Positions 9,101 through 16,970 of a stretch of DNA of 64,000 nt are shown here, piece after piece; within the stretch, counting starts at the first letter, position 1; each line of letters begins with the position of its first letter. Position numbers and translations under genes: made by a program. The stretch spans positions 930,001 to 994,000 of the forward strand of contig NZ_AP025473.1 in assembly GCF_024347395.1 (NCBI RefSeq). The letters are read 5' to 3'. The notes under the pieces were generated by a model. It saw only the letters and a program-made list of their open reading frames with translations. It did not search any database and had not been told where the DNA came from. This DNA comes from Vibrio cortegadensis. GTDB lineage: Bacteria > Pseudomonadota > Gammaproteobacteria > Enterobacterales > Vibrionaceae.

Positions 9101-10288
9101 ATGGATGCGATTACGATCAAAAACTTAGATGTTGTATTTGGCAAACAAGCTCAACAGGCTTTGAATCTTTTGGATGAAGGGAAAACACGTCAGGAAATTA
9201 TTGATCAAACGGGTCAGGTTGTTGGCGTTGATAACGTTAGCCTGAGCGTTAAAGAGGGCGAAATTTGCGTATTGATGGGGTTATCGGGTTCCGGTAAATC
9301 CAGCTTACTTAGAGCCGTTAATGGTTTAAATGAAATCAGCCGTGGTTCATTAGAAGTGAAAGATGGAGATGCACACGTTGATTTGGCTGAGTGTGATGAA
9401 GCAACGTTGCGTCACCTCCGCGGGAACCGCGTTTCTATGGTATTTCAAAAGTTTGCATTAATGCCTTGGCTGAGCGTGTTAGATAACGTTGCTTTCGGGC
9501 TTGAAATGCAGGGTATGCCAAAAGCAGAACGCAGAGCAAAAGCGCGTGAACAGCTTGAAATGGTTGGCTTAGCGGAGTGGGAAACGAAATACCCACATGA
9601 ACTCTCTGGTGGAATGCAGCAGCGTGTTGGTTTGGCTCGTGCTTTTGCAATGGATACCGATATTTTATTAATGGACGAACCATTTTCGGCATTGGATCCT
9701 TTAATTAGAGCGCAACTGCAAGATGAGCTACTGACTCTGCAAAGCAAACTGAATAAAACGATTCTGTTCGTTAGCCATGATTTAGATGAAGCGCTCAAAA
9801 TTGGCAATAATATTGCGATTATGGAGTCAGGTAAGCTTATTCAGCATGGAAAACCTGAAGATATCGTATTAAAACCAAAAACACAGTATGTGAAAGATTT
9901 TGTCGCACATACCAACCCTCTCAATGTTCTAAAAGGTCGCTCTTTGATGCAGCCTTTGGCATCACTTAATTTAGAGAATAACCGTTTGCTGATTTGTGAG
10001 CAAAAAGAGCTGTGGATCGAACAGAAAGAAGAGGGAATCGCAGTTGTGAATTCACCAGAGGATTCGCTGGTCGAGTGGGGTGAGAAGGACTCGGATTGGA
10101 GTGAGATTCATGACTCGACATTAGTGACTGCTAGCCCGAATATAAGTATGCGCGATGCGATCCAATTGAAAAAGTTGAGTGACTATCCGATTCTTTTGGT
10201 CGAAGACGGACAACTAATTGGCTTGCTGAATGACAGCGAATTTTATAATGCTCTATTAGGAAAATTTCAAACACATCAAGCAGCGTAA
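9101..10288 (+). CDS. choV: Choline ABC transporter, ATP-binding protein
   Basis: A 395-residue ATPase of the ProV/ChoV class. Walker A is GLSGSGKSS near residue 60, the Q loop lies in VFQKFALMPW, the ABC signature in HELSGGMQQRVGLARA, Walker B in [13 protein letters not shown], and the switch His in LFVSHDLDEA. The N-terminal insertion (residues 13-45, QQALNLLDEGKTRQEI) is typical of the ProV family. The C-terminal 110 residues are diverged but contain a single CBS-like half (YPILLVEDGQLIGLLND), which in relatives senses ionic strength; that role here is inferred. It is the last gene of the bet-cho operon. Confidence 0.94.
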   Translation: MDAITIKNLDVVFGKQAQQALNLLDEGKTRQEIIDQTGQVVGVDNVSLSVKEGEICVLMGLSGSGKSSLLRAVNGLNEISRGSLEVKDGDAHVDLAECDEATLRHLRGNRVSMVFQKFALMPWLSVLDNVAFGLEMQGMPKAERRAKAREQLEMVGLAEWETKYPHELSGGMQQRVGLARAFAMDTDILLMDEPFSALDPLIRAQLQDELLTLQSKLNKTILFVSHDLDEALKIGNNIAIMESGKLIQHGKPEDIVLKPKTQYVKDFVAHTNPLNVLKGRSLMQPLASLNLENNRLLICEQKELWIEQKEEGIAVVNSPEDSLVEWGEKDSDWSEIHDSTLVTASPNISMRDAIQLKKLSDYPILLVEDGQLIGLLNDSEFYNALLGKFQTHQAA

Positions 10289-10315
10289 TACTTACCTTTT
10301 CCTAATAGTATTAAT

Positions 10316-10350
10316 AAAATGGGAACGGCTTCGTTCTCATTTTTATTTTT
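10316..10350 (+). terminator. Rho-independent terminator of the bet-cho operon
   Basis: Stem AAAATGGGAAC (10316-10326) / GTTCTCATTTT (10333-10343) with one G-T pair and loop GGCTTC, followed by T-rich sequence. It starts 28 bases after choV. Confidence 0.8.
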
Positions 10351-10599
10351 CTTCTCACCGTCTTTGTCATCATCTATCTCTATCTCATAACTCATGACTG
10401 TAGCTCTTATTTCCTATTCTTGCGGTATGAATGGATGAATGTAAAGCAATGTGGGTAATGTGATTCAAAAGTTTCAGTTTGTGAAATTTTACAACGTATT
10501 TCCTTTGATGTTTCATTCATGTGTTTCCATTTATTCACATTCCCTGATGCTTTAACGCTCAGTTTGGTTGATTTTAGAGCGCTTACACCTCTTTAGTAC

Positions 10600-10615
10600 T
10601 ACCCCTTTAGGGTAG
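10600..10615. promoter_or_regulatory. NarL/NarP 7-2-7 site upstream of nirB
   Basis: Heptamers TACCCCT (10600-10606) and AGGGTAG (10609-10615) in inverted orientation with a 2-base gap fit the 7-2-7 NarL/NarP arrangement (consensus TACYNMT heptamers). Its centre lies 28 bases upstream of the FNR box centre, that is about -69.5 if transcription begins at 10677. Confidence 0.8.
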
Positions 10616-10628
10616 TTTATTTCCGTAA

Positions 10629-10670
10629 TTGATTTACATCATTTATTAATTTTCTTTCATAATTCATTAT
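10629..10670 (+). promoter_or_regulatory. FNR-dependent nirB promoter
   Basis: TTGAT-TTAC-ATCAT (10629-10642) matches the FNR consensus TTGAT-N4-ATCAA in 9 of 10 positions. CATTAT at 10665-10670 serves as the -10 element, which places the start near 10677 and the FNR centre at -41.5, the class II distance. The region from 10351 to 10590 shows no gene or other clear signal. Confidence 0.8.
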
Positions 10671-10706
10671 TCGCGCAGTTAAGAAACATAACCTTCAGGA
10701 ATTCTT

Positions 10707-13268
10707 ATGAGCAAGATGAAGCTAGTCATCATCGGTAACGGCATGGTTGGTCATCGCTATATCGAAGATTTAGTAGAGAAAACAGACGTAAGTGAAATGG
10801 ACATCACAGTGTTCTGTGAGGAGCCTCGTGTCGCTTACGACCGCGTGCACCTTTCTTCTTATTTTTCACACCATACCGCTGATGAACTTTCTCTTGTAAA
10901 AGAAGGTTTCTACCAAAAACATAACATTAACGTTTTGCTTGGTGAGCGTGCGATTAATATTAACCGCGAAAAACAGACTGTGTATTCAAGCACTGGTCGT
11001 GAAATTCAATACGATAAATTGGTTCTTGCGACGGGTTCATTCCCATTCGTACCGCCAATTAAAGGCAACGATGGAAAAGACTGTTTCGTATACCGCACCA
11101 TCGAAGATCTTAAGTCTATCGAAGCGACGGCAAGAAACAGTAAAAGCGGCGTTGTTGTTGGTGGTGGTTTACTCGGTCTTGAAGCCGCTGGTGCACTTAA
11201 AGCGCTTGGCGTAACCACTCACGTTGTAGAGTTCGCGCCAAAATTAATGACAGAACAGCTAGATCTTGCTGGTGGTAATCAACTTCGCCAGAAGATCGAA
11301 CGTATGGGCGTTAATGTTCATACCAGTAAAAATACATTAGAAATTGCTCCTGAAGGTACAGAAGCTCGTAACGTAATGCGTTTTGCTGACGGTTCAGAGC
11401 TAGAAGCGGACTTCATCGTATTCTCTGCGGGTATTCGTCCTCAAGATAAACTTGCTCGTCAGATGGGTTTAGGCATTGCTCCTCGTGGCGGTGTTGAAAT
11501 CAACAACCACTGCCAAACAACGGATGAAAACATCTACGCGATTGGTGAGTGTGCTTCTTGGAACCGTACTTTCTATGGTCTTGTGGCTCCGGGCTACAAA
11601 ATGGCAACCGTTGCGGTTGATCACCTAATTGGAAACGATAGCCAATTTGAAGGTGCGGATATGTCTGCGAAGCTTAAGCTTCTAGGCGTAAAAGTAGGTT
11701 CGATTGGTGATGCAAATGGCCGTACACCTGGCTGTAAGAGCTACGTTTACCAAAACGAAGAGCAAGAAGTATACAAACGCCTTATTGTTTCTGAAGACAA
11801 CAAGAAACTTCTGGGCGCAGTAATGGTTGGTGACACATCTGATTATGGTGATCTTCTTCAATTAATGCTGAACGAAATTGATCTGCCTGAACATCCTGAT
11901 GCGTTAATTCTTCCTGCGCATGCTGGTACAGAAAAACCAACATTGGGTGCAGATTCACTGCCTGAATCTGCTGTTATCTGTTCTTGTTTCGATGTAACGA
12001 AAGGCAAGATTGCACAAGCAGTAGCTGATGGACATCACACACTTGGTGATATTAAAGCGGTGACTGGTGCAGGTACGGGCTGTGGTGGTTGTATTCCTCT
12101 TGTGACTTCAGTTCTTAATGCAGAACTTGCTAAAGCGGGCGTTGAAGTGAAAAACGACGTATGTGAGCACTTCGCATACTCTCGTCAAGAGCTGTTCCAC
12201 CTTATTCGCATCGAAGAGATCAAAACATTCGATGAGCTTCTAGAGAAATACGGTAAAGGGTACGGTTGTGAAGTCTGTAAGCCGCTTGCTGGTTCAATCC
12301 TAGCGTCTTGCTGGGGTGAACACATTCTTAAGCCAGAACTAGTTAAGCTGCATGATACGAATGACAACTTCCTAGGCAACATGCAAAAAGACGGCACTTA
12401 CTCAGTGATTCCTCGTATGGCTGGTGGTGAAGTGACACCTCAAGCATTGAGTGTTCTTGCTGACGTTGCGGCTGAATATAACCTGTACACCAAAATTACA
12501 GGTGCACAACGTATTGGTTTATTTGGCGCTCAGAAAGATGACCTTCCTGCGATTTGGAAGAAGTTAATCGCTGCCGGTTACGAAACGGGTCAGGCATATG
12601 CAAAAGCACTACGCATGGCGAAAACCTGTGTTGGGTCAACGTGGTGTCGTTACGGTGTTCAAGATTCTGTTGGTTTAGGTGTGATGCTTGAAAACCGTTA
12701 CAAGGGCATCCGTACTCCTCATAAGATGAAATTTGGTGTGTCAGGCTGTACTCGTGAATGTGCTGAAGCTCAAGGTAAAGACTTAGGTATTATCGCGACT
12801 GATGCAGGCTGGAATATGTATGTGTGTGGTAACGGCGGTATGAAACCTCGTCACGCAGACTTACTTGCAAGCGACCTAGATCAAGAGACACTGATCAAGT
12901 ACATCGACCGATACATGATGTTCTACATTCGCACAGCAGCGCCACTTCAACGTACATCAGTATGGATGGATAACCTTGAAGGCGGTGTCGATTACCTGCG
13001 CGAAGTCATTGTAGACAACAAACTTGGTATCAACGACCAGTTAGAAGCTGATGTGGCGAAATTGGTCGAAGAGTTCCGTTGTGAATGGACTGATACCATT
13101 AATGATGAAGCTCAACTGAAGCGTTTCTCTCACTTTATCAATGCTGATGACCGTGATGAGAATGTGGTATTTGTGAAAGATGGCCGTGCACAACATCGCC
13201 CAGCAACGTTCACAGAAAAACACCCTGAAGCGAAGGGCGATATCCTTCACGTAGCAGCAACAGAATAA
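10707..13268 (+). CDS. nirB: NADH-dependent nitrite reductase, large subunit
   Basis: An 853-residue cytoplasmic enzyme (E. coli NirB 847) that reduces nitrite to ammonium with NADH. In order it has an N-terminal FAD/NAD domain (VIIGNGMVGHRY; second nucleotide fold VVGGGLLGLEAAGAL near residue 150), a BFD-like [2Fe-2S] domain around 430-475 with CSCFDV and GTGCGGC, and a C-terminal siroheme/[4Fe-4S] domain with ligand cysteines in KTCVGSTWC and GCTRECAEA. All expected cysteines are present. It is first in nirB-nirD-nirC, behind an FNR and NarL/NarP promoter, so anaerobic nitrate/nitrite control is likely. The ATG follows CAGGAATTCTT. Confidence 0.97.
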   Translation: MSKMKLVIIGNGMVGHRYIEDLVEKTDVSEMDITVFCEEPRVAYDRVHLSSYFSHHTADELSLVKEGFYQKHNINVLLGERAININREKQTVYSSTGREIQYDKLVLATGSFPFVPPIKGNDGKDCFVYRTIEDLKSIEATARNSKSGVVVGGGLLGLEAAGALKALGVTTHVVEFAPKLMTEQLDLAGGNQLRQKIERMGVNVHTSKNTLEIAPEGTEARNVMRFADGSELEADFIVFSAGIRPQDKLARQMGLGIAPRGGVEINNHCQTTDENIYAIGECASWNRTFYGLVAPGYKMATVAVDHLIGNDSQFEGADMSAKLKLLGVKVGSIGDANGRTPGCKSYVYQNEEQEVYKRLIVSEDNKKLLGAVMVGDTSDYGDLLQLMLNEIDLPEHPDALILPAHAGTEKPTLGADSLPESAVICSCFDVTKGKIAQAVADGHHTLGDIKAVTGAGTGCGGCIPLVTSVLNAELAKAGVEVKNDVCEHFAYSRQELFHLIRIEEIKTFDELLEKYGKGYGCEVCKPLAGSILASCWGEHILKPELVKLHDTNDNFLGNMQKDGTYSVIPRMAGGEVTPQALSVLADVAAEYNLYTKITGAQRIGLFGAQKDDLPAIWKKLIAAGYETGQAYAKALRMAKTCVGSTWCRYGVQDSVGLGVMLENRYKGIRTPHKMKFGVSGCTRECAEAQGKDLGIIATDAGWNMYVCGNGGMKPRHADLLASDLDQETLIKYIDRYMMFYIRTAAPLQRTSVWMDNLEGGVDYLREVIVDNKLGINDQLEADVAKLVEEFRCEWTDTINDEAQLKRFSHFINADDRDENVVFVKDGRAQHRPATFTEKHPEAKGDILHVAATE

Positions 13269-13285
13269 GAGCGAGAGAAATTATT

Positions 13286-13615
13286 ATGGCTTCTAAATTT
13301 ATTAAAATCTGTCAGCTAGAAGATATCGTTCCTGGTACTGGTGTGTGTGCACTTGTTGACGGTGAGCAAGTTGCAGTGTTTCGCCCAGTAGCAGGTGAAG
13401 AGGTATTCGCAATTAGTAACACGGATCCTTATTTTCAATCGAACGTGCTATCGCGTGGCTTGATCGTAGAGCACCAAAGCGAGCTTTGGGTGGCAAGTCC
13501 ACTGAAAAAGCAACGCTTTAATCTGACTACTGGCGTATGCATGGAAGATGAGCAATTTAATGTGAAAGCGTATAAAGCTCGTGTTACTGACGGTGCAGTA
13601 GAGATCGCATCTTAA
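13286..13615 (+). CDS. nirD: Nitrite reductase [NAD(P)H], small subunit
   Basis: A 109-residue protein of the NirD family, with a Rieske-type fold but without the Rieske Cys/His cluster ligands, as expected for NirD. Recognisable elements are KICQLEDIVPGTGVCALV at the start, VFRP, and SPLKKQRFNLTTGVC near residue 73. It partners NirB in the cytoplasm. It begins 17 bases after nirB and is followed by a hairpin before nirC, which suggests some decoupling of nirC from nirBD. Confidence 0.95.
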   Translation: MASKFIKICQLEDIVPGTGVCALVDGEQVAVFRPVAGEEVFAISNTDPYFQSNVLSRGLIVEHQSELWVASPLKKQRFNLTTGVCMEDEQFNVKAYKARVTDGAVEIAS

Positions 13616-13651
13616 GTCTGGATGCCTAGCTTAAAGATTTGATAGTTCAAG

Positions 13652-13697
13652 GGTTCTAGTTCCTGACATTGCCTTAATTCGGCAACTAGAGCCTTTT
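13652..13697 (+). terminator. Hairpin/attenuator between nirD and nirC
   Basis: Ten-base stem GGTTCTAGTT (13652-13661) / AACTAGAGCC (13684-13693) with one G-T pair, followed by TTTT. A small inner GCC/GGC hairpin lies in the loop. The short T run suggests partial termination, leaving reduced read-through into nirC. Confidence 0.6.
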
Positions 13698-13745
13698 CCT
13701 ATCTGATTTTAACTTTTATTTTTAACTTTTGAATAAGGACAATTT

Positions 13746-14561
13746 ATGTCTACTGATTTTAAACCAGCTGAATTCGTTCAAACGATGATCGATGTGGGTG
13801 AAGCAAAAACAAAAACAAGTACTCGTGATCTTCTGATCCGAAGCACTATGGCTGGTATAATTCTTTCTCTTGCGGTTGTTGTTGCTATCACAACGATCGT
13901 ACAAACAGGTATCGGTATTGTAGGCGCACTTGTGTTCCCAGTGGGTTTCGTTATTTTAAGTGTTATGGGTTACGATTTGGTGACTGGTGTATTCGGTCTT
14001 GCTCCTCTTGCTAAATTTGATAACCGTGCCGGTGTGACTTGGGGTAGTGTTTTACGTTGTTGGGGTATTGTTGGCCTTGGTAACCTCATCGGTTCTCTTA
14101 TCGTTGCGGTATTAGTTGCAATCTCTTTAACGGGTAACTTCTCGTTAGATCCAAACGCTGTTGCGCAAAAGTTCATCGCTGTTTCTACGGCTCGTAGCCT
14201 AGGTTTTGAAAACATGGGTATGGACGGATGGATCACTTGTTTCGTTCGCGGTATCTTCTGTAACCTAATGGTTTGTTTAGGTGTTATCGGCAACATGACA
14301 GCACGCACTGTGTCTGGCCGTGTAGCAATGATGTGGTTCCCAATCTTCATCTTCTTCGCGCTAGTATTCGAACACACAGTAGTAAACATGTTCCTATTCC
14401 CATTAGGTATGATTTTAGGTGCTGATTTTGGTATCGCGACATGGTTGAACTTCAACCTAATCCCTACCATTCTTGGTAATATTGTTGGTGGCCTACTGTT
14501 TACGTGTGTTCCTCTATACTTAACGCACGCAAAAACAGCCCCAATGGTTAACGCTAAATAA
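13746..14561 (+). CDS. nirC: Formate/nitrite transporter family channel, NirC type
   Basis: A 271-residue inner-membrane protein of the FNT family (E. coli NirC 268). Six membrane segments are visible, with family signatures GLGNLIGSL near residue 115 and FCNLMVCLGV near 175, plus the late LNFNLIPTILGNIVGG. It follows nirD, so nitrite uptake/export for NirBD is the natural role. A second, more diverged FNT protein with CBS domains lies at 53.7-55.2 kb. The ATG follows AATAAGGAC. Confidence 0.92.
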   Translation: MSTDFKPAEFVQTMIDVGEAKTKTSTRDLLIRSTMAGIILSLAVVVAITTIVQTGIGIVGALVFPVGFVILSVMGYDLVTGVFGLAPLAKFDNRAGVTWGSVLRCWGIVGLGNLIGSLIVAVLVAISLTGNFSLDPNAVAQKFIAVSTARSLGFENMGMDGWITCFVRGIFCNLMVCLGVIGNMTARTVSGRVAMMWFPIFIFFALVFEHTVVNMFLFPLGMILGADFGIATWLNFNLIPTILGNIVGGLLFTCVPLYLTHAKTAPMVNAK

Positions 14562-14592
14562 TCAACCATTAATTTGTCGTGGTTCTGACCGT

Positions 14593-14626
14593 AAAGCCTC
14601 AAGTTTTTAAGCTTGAGGCTTTTTCT
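14593..14626 (+). terminator. Rho-independent terminator after nirC
   Basis: Perfect 11-base stem AAAGCCTCAAG / CTTGAGGCTTT with an 8-base loop and T run. It separates nirBDC from cobA. Confidence 0.92.
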
Positions 14627-14734
14627 ATTTTCAGTGGTATTGGGATAGGGTTGAAGAACAATAGATCATTTAGTTATAAATACTTCTTTCTTAATTGGAA
14701 GTAAGACTGATGTTTGCTTGTCACAACTGATAGT

Positions 14735-14755
14735 CTAGAAACTAGAAACTAGAAA
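14735..14755. repeat. Three tandem CTAGAAA heptamers
   Basis: CTAGAAA occurs three times head to tail at 14735, 14742 and 14749, about 80 bases upstream of cobA. Short, perfect and of unknown meaning. Confidence 0.6.
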
Positions 14756-14800
14756 TTTAAAGGATTGAGCGCACATTTACGTTTATCCTAGATATCATCA

Positions 14801-14820
14801 GATTCGAAAGGGATCGAATC
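14801..14820 (+). promoter_or_regulatory. Leader hairpin just upstream of cobA
   Basis: Perfect 7-base inverted repeat GATTCGA / TCGAATC with loop AAGGGA, ending 16 bases before the cobA start and just before its ribosome site CGGAG. It could influence translation; no further evidence. Confidence 0.4.
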
Positions 14821-14836
14821 GTATTCGGAGTACTAC

Positions 14837-15607
14837 ATGTCAGAAGCTTCACAATTAAATACTCAGACAGAAAAAAAAGGATTTGTATCATTAGTAGGTG
14901 CGGGGCCGGGCGATCCTGATTTACTGACGGTAAAAGGTGCACGTGTTATTCAGCAGGCTGATGTCGTAGTTTACGATCGATTGGTTTCAAAAGAAATTTT
15001 GGCACTGGCGAATGAAAACGCAGAGATGATTTACGTGGGTAAAAAGTTAGATTTTCATTTTGTGCCACAAGATAAAATCAATCAGGTACTTGTCGATAAG
15101 GCGCAAGAGGGGAAACATGTCGCGCGTTTGAAGGGCGGTGACTCGTTTATTTTTGGCCGAGGCGGTGAAGAGTTAGAGACATTGGCTGAACAGGGTGTGA
15201 AATTTGAAGTGATCCCAGGGATCACTGCGGCAGCGGGAGCAACATCTTATGCTGGTATACCGTTAACTCATAGAGATCACGCGCAGAGTGTGCAATTCAT
15301 TACAGGGCACTTACAGAAAGATGGGCAGGAAATTGAGTGGGCATCATTAGCTCAGTCCAACAATACTTTAGTCTTTTATATGGGACTAAAACAGAGCCCA
15401 ACCATAACCGCAAATCTACTTGATCACGGCCTGTCACCGGATATTTCTTGTGCCATTATCGAAAATGGTACGCGACCAGAACAAAGAGTATTCCACGGTC
15501 GGTTAGCTGAACTTCCTGAACTTGCAAAACAAGCAATCAGCCCAGCACTTATCGTGGTTGGCAGTGTCACTTCGCTTCATGAAAAATTGGATTGGTTTGG
15601 TAAGTAG
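14837..15607 (+). CDS. cobA: Uroporphyrinogen-III C-methyltransferase
   Basis: A 256-residue SAM-dependent methyltransferase without the CysG oxidase/chelatase half. Family motifs are [21 protein letters not shown] near residue 17, [21 protein letters not shown] near 95, and [19 protein letters not shown] near 125. It makes precorrin-2 from uroporphyrinogen III, the first step to siroheme and cobalamin. Placement after nirBDC fits supply of siroheme to NirB, although a terminator shows separate transcription. The rest of the siroheme pathway is not in the window. Confidence 0.95.
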   Translation: MSEASQLNTQTEKKGFVSLVGAGPGDPDLLTVKGARVIQQADVVVYDRLVSKEILALANENAEMIYVGKKLDFHFVPQDKINQVLVDKAQEGKHVARLKGGDSFIFGRGGEELETLAEQGVKFEVIPGITAAAGATSYAGIPLTHRDHAQSVQFITGHLQKDGQEIEWASLAQSNNTLVFYMGLKQSPTITANLLDHGLSPDISCAIIENGTRPEQRVFHGRLAELPELAKQAISPALIVVGSVTSLHEKLDWFGK

Positions 15608-15686
15608 GTTTAAGACCTGACAATTGTGTTCGCTTTTTTCAGTGGAATCGTCTAGGGTGATGAAAATTTAACAGAGCTTATGTCGT

Positions 15687-16160
15687 ATGGAAAAAGTCAC
15701 AATTTTAGTAGACGTTCAAAATGTTTACTACACCACTAAAGAAAAATACCGCTCTAACTTCGATTACAACCAGTTTTGGTATGTTGCTACCACTGGACGT
15801 GAGGTGATTAAAGCGAATGCGTATGCGATCGCCAGTCAAGATCCACGTCAACGTCAATTTCACCATATCTTACGTGGGGTAGGCTTTGAAGTTAAATTAA
15901 AGCCATTCATCCAAAGGCGTGATGGTAGTGCTAAAGGTGACTGGGACGTTGGTATCGCATTAGATGCTATCGAACTGGCTGAAGAAGCCGATGTGATCGT
16001 TTTAGTATCAGGTGACGGTGATTTTGAAGTACTTGTAGAGCGTATTAAGCAGCGTTTTAACAAGCCAGTTGAAGTGTATGGTGTGCCTGGACTGACAGCT
16101 CAAAATCTTATTGATTCTGCCAGTCGTTTTCACCCGATCGATAACGATTTGTTACTCTGA
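15687..16160 (+). CDS. NYN-domain (LabA/DUF88-like) putative ribonuclease
   Basis: A 157-residue protein with the PIN-like NYN fold. Conserved acidic positions expected for metal binding are visible: VDVQNVYY at residues 8-15, GDWDVGIALDAIELA near 85-99, and VLVSGDGDFEVLV near 107-119. The family includes RNases and regulatory proteins; no specific target can be read. It is followed by a convergent gene that overlaps its last 9 bases, and preceded by cobA on the same strand with an 79-base gap. Confidence 0.85.
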   Translation: MEKVTILVDVQNVYYTTKEKYRSNFDYNQFWYVATTGREVIKANAYAIASQDPRQRQFHHILRGVGFEVKLKPFIQRRDGSAKGDWDVGIALDAIELAEEADVIVLVSGDGDFEVLVERIKQRFNKPVEVYGVPGLTAQNLIDSASRFHPIDNDLLL

Positions 16161-16361
16161 TTCAGGTGCCGTTACTGCTTCAGCACTGTTATCGGTAGCT
16201 GTTTCTGTAGCCGTGTTTTCATTTTTCGCGGCTTCTTCTGCTTCCATTTTTGCACGTTCAGCTTTCGAAATGTAACGAGGTTTATTGCTTGAATGAAGCT
16301 TCGCGTTTTGCTTCTTCATTTTCTTTTTTAGAATATCATTAATCTTTTTTTTACGGTTCAT
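16152..16361 (-). CDS. DUF2986 small basic protein
   Basis: A 69-residue protein with a strongly basic N-terminal half (MNRKKKINDILKKKMKK) and an acidic, Ala/Thr/Glu-rich tail. It matches the DUF2986 family pattern as I know it from vibrios: a basic start, then NKPRYISKAERAKMEAEE. Function is unknown; the basic part could bind nucleic acid. It converges on the NYN gene with a 9-base overlap of coding ends, which argues that the two mRNAs have complementary 3' ends. Confidence 0.8.
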   Translation of the reverse strand: MNRKKKINDILKKKMKKQNAKLHSSNKPRYISKAERAKMEAEEAAKNENTATETATDNSAEAVTAPESE

Positions 16362-16441
16362 GGTGTTTACCCTGTGGCCTTATCGCGTTTGGCATTTATG
16401 CGTTAATTTCGCGATTTTCGTTGTGGGGGAGAATAAAGAAT

Positions 16442-16457
16442 TTTGATCCAAATCACA
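16442..16457 (+). promoter_or_regulatory. CRP/FNR-like site upstream of the YgbA-type gene
   Basis: TTTGA-TCCAAA-TCACA matches the CRP consensus in 9 of 10 core positions, and the same bases contain TTGAT-CCAA-ATCAC, 9 of 10 to FNR. The centre is about 50 bases before the ATG at 16499. The sequence alone does not decide between the two regulators. Confidence 0.5.
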
Positions 16458-16498
16458 AGAGAATGAACCACCCTTATTAGTCCGTAGTAGATAGAGTT

Positions 16499-16879
16499 AT
16501 GAATAAAGTCAGTGATATTTTATTAGGTGGGTTACATACCGAATTTAAAACGGTGAAAGCGATGGTTGAAATATACTGCCGTAAGCATCATGGTGGAGAA
16601 TTACTCTGCTCTGAGTGTGCTGATTTATTGCGTTACGCTGAAGTAAGGCTTGATCGCTGCCCATACGGACAAGCGAAGCCAACGTGTAATAAATGCCCTA
16701 TCCATTGCTATAAACCCGAGCCTAAAGAGCAGATGCGACTAGTGATGCGCTATGCTGGGCCTCGCATGCTACTTCCACATCCTATTTTGGCGATTCGACA
16801 CTTAATACATGAAAAGCGGACAGTACCAGATAAACCTAAACCAAATGCTTCTAATCGACATATACGCTTAAAAAAATAG
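16499..16879 (+). CDS. ygbA: YgbA-like protein (nitrous oxide-stimulated promoter family)
   Basis: A 126-residue cysteine-rich cytoplasmic protein. Its centre holds CSECADLLRYAEVRLDRCPYG and KPTCNKCPIHCYKPEPKEQM, the cysteine pattern of the YgbA family, which suggests a metal or cluster site. In E. coli ygbA belongs to the NsrR nitric-oxide regulon and supports growth under nitrosative stress. Here it lies 0.9 kb past the nir-cobA block, which fits. I did not see a full NsrR box upstream, only a CRP/FNR-like site. Its stop codon lies inside a long hairpin that acts as the terminator of the opposite gene. Confidence 0.85.
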   Translation: MNKVSDILLGGLHTEFKTVKAMVEIYCRKHHGGELLCSECADLLRYAEVRLDRCPYGQAKPTCNKCPIHCYKPEPKEQMRLVMRYAGPRMLLPHPILAIRHLIHEKRTVPDKPKPNASNRHIRLKK

Positions 16880-16920
16880 GCGAAACAAGCTTAAGAGCGC
16901 TTAACTTGTCTCACCTATTT
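16868..16920 (-). terminator. Long hairpin terminator of the MATE gene, overlapping the ygbA stop
   Basis: AAATAGG (16874-16880) pairs with CCTATTT (16914-16920), with inner stems ACAAG/CTTGT and TTAAG/CTTAA around loop AGCG. On the minus strand the last arm is followed by a run of seven T, so it mainly ends the minus-strand MATE transcript. The plus strand has only a short T tract. Confidence 0.7.
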
Positions 16921-16970
16921 ACCTGTTCACCGACTAATCCATTCTCTTAATTACGCTGTTCTAACTGATT

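Noticed and set aside
13970..14602. Long minus-strand ORF (210 codons) opposite nirC
   Set aside because: It is the antisense shadow of a clearly conserved membrane gene; the product has no recognisable domain and is rich in Pro/Thr/Arg as expected from antisense of hydrophobic codons.
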